Of a DNA stretch of 5,677 nt, positions 5,488-5,677 are shown piece after piece. The notes under the pieces were generated by a model. That model saw only the letters and a list, made by a program, of their open reading frames with translations. It had not been told where the DNA came from and did not search any database. The DNA is taken from assembly GCA_016206385.1 (NCBI GenBank), contig JACQRS010000398.1, forward strand, positions 1 through 5,677. The letters run 5' to 3'. A program made the position numbers and the translations under genes. Numbering within the stretch: the stretch's first letter is position 1; each line of letters starts with the position of its first letter. The stretch is from Candidatus Rokuibacteriota bacterium (lineage in GTDB: Bacteria; Methylomirabilota; Methylomirabilia; Rokubacteriales; CSP1-6).

Positions 5488-5677
5488 TTCCCGAGCCGGC
5501 CCTGCGGCGCTCGTTCCAGCGGCGGCTCCTCGCGTGGTACCAACGGCACCGGCGCGACCTGCCCTGGCGCCGGACCCGCGATCCTTACCGGATCCTGGTC
5601 TCCGAGATCATGCTCCAGCAAACCCAGGTCGAGCGCGTGATCCCCAAGTACCACGAGTTTCTCGCCAGGTATCCGAC
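5484..5677 (+). CDS. mutY: A/G-specific adenine glycosylase MutY (partial, C-terminus off window)
   Basis: MutY removes adenine mispaired with 8-oxoguanine or guanine, starting base excision repair. Only the first 64 residues are present. They include RRDLPWRRTRDPYRILVSEI and MLQQTQVERVIPKYHEFL, the helix-hairpin-helix glycosylase N-terminus. LPWR and SEIMLQQTQV are diagnostic, and Glu41 corresponds to the catalytic Glu37 of E. coli MutY. The rest (HhH motif, [4Fe-4S] cysteines, NUDIX-like C-terminal domain) lies beyond the edge. Start GTG 5484-5486 overlaps the preceding stop as GTGA and has GGGAAGG (5474-5480) upstream. Endonuclease III is an alternative relative, but LQQTQV with LPWR favours MutY. 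Confidence 0.93.
   Translation, partial: MIPEPALRRSFQRRLLAWYQRHRRDLPWRRTRDPYRILVSEIMLQQTQVERVIPKYHEFLARYP

Overview
This is a GC-rich bacterial window (clearly above 60% GC by eye). It has tightly packed genes, Shine-Dalgarno sites, GTG starts and a bacterial TPP riboswitch. Protein content is generic, so I cannot assign a taxon. An uncultivated high-GC soil or sediment lineage (for example Methylomirabilota/Rokubacteria, or former Deltaproteobacteria) would fit, but that is a guess.

Layout: positions 1-4875 are all on the minus strand and 4969-5677 on the plus strand, diverging from a short intergenic region at 4876-4968. Read in transcription order, the left block has two units. The first is a YgfZ/GcvT-type folate-binding protein (4875-3790) followed by a YyaL/SSP411-type thioredoxin-domain protein (3773-1704). 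The second starts at a TATAAT promoter lying on the stop codon of that protein. It holds a TPP (THI-box) riboswitch, an intrinsic terminator, thiS (from an internal GTG), thiG, and a carboxymuconolactone decarboxylase/AhpD-like gene that leaves the window at its left edge. The right block is an AMMECR1-domain gene overlapping the start of mutY, which runs off the right edge.

The main discovery is in the leftmost gene. Simple ORF calling ends it after 79 residues at a UGA, but the same frame stays open for 84 more codons to the window edge and encodes the rest of an AhpD/CMD-family protein. The UGA sits exactly at the second cysteine of the family's CxxC redox motif, giving Cys-His-Tyr-UGA. 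Starting 14 bases after it is a perfect 7-bp hairpin with a GGC loop, matching the geometry of bacterial SECIS elements. UGA ends three other genes here, so the genetic code is standard and the recoding is local. I interpret this as a selenoprotein with a CxxU active site, apparently the third gene of a TPP-regulated thiamin operon.

The thi leader is also readable in detail. The terminator's 5' arm is perfectly complementary over 8 bases to a segment of the aptamer, which suggests the mutually exclusive pairing of a TPP-off switch. In the divergent region, two promoters stand back to back with their -35 boxes one base apart. The ygfZ one is placed so that its transcript should begin at or next to the AUG, that is, be leaderless.
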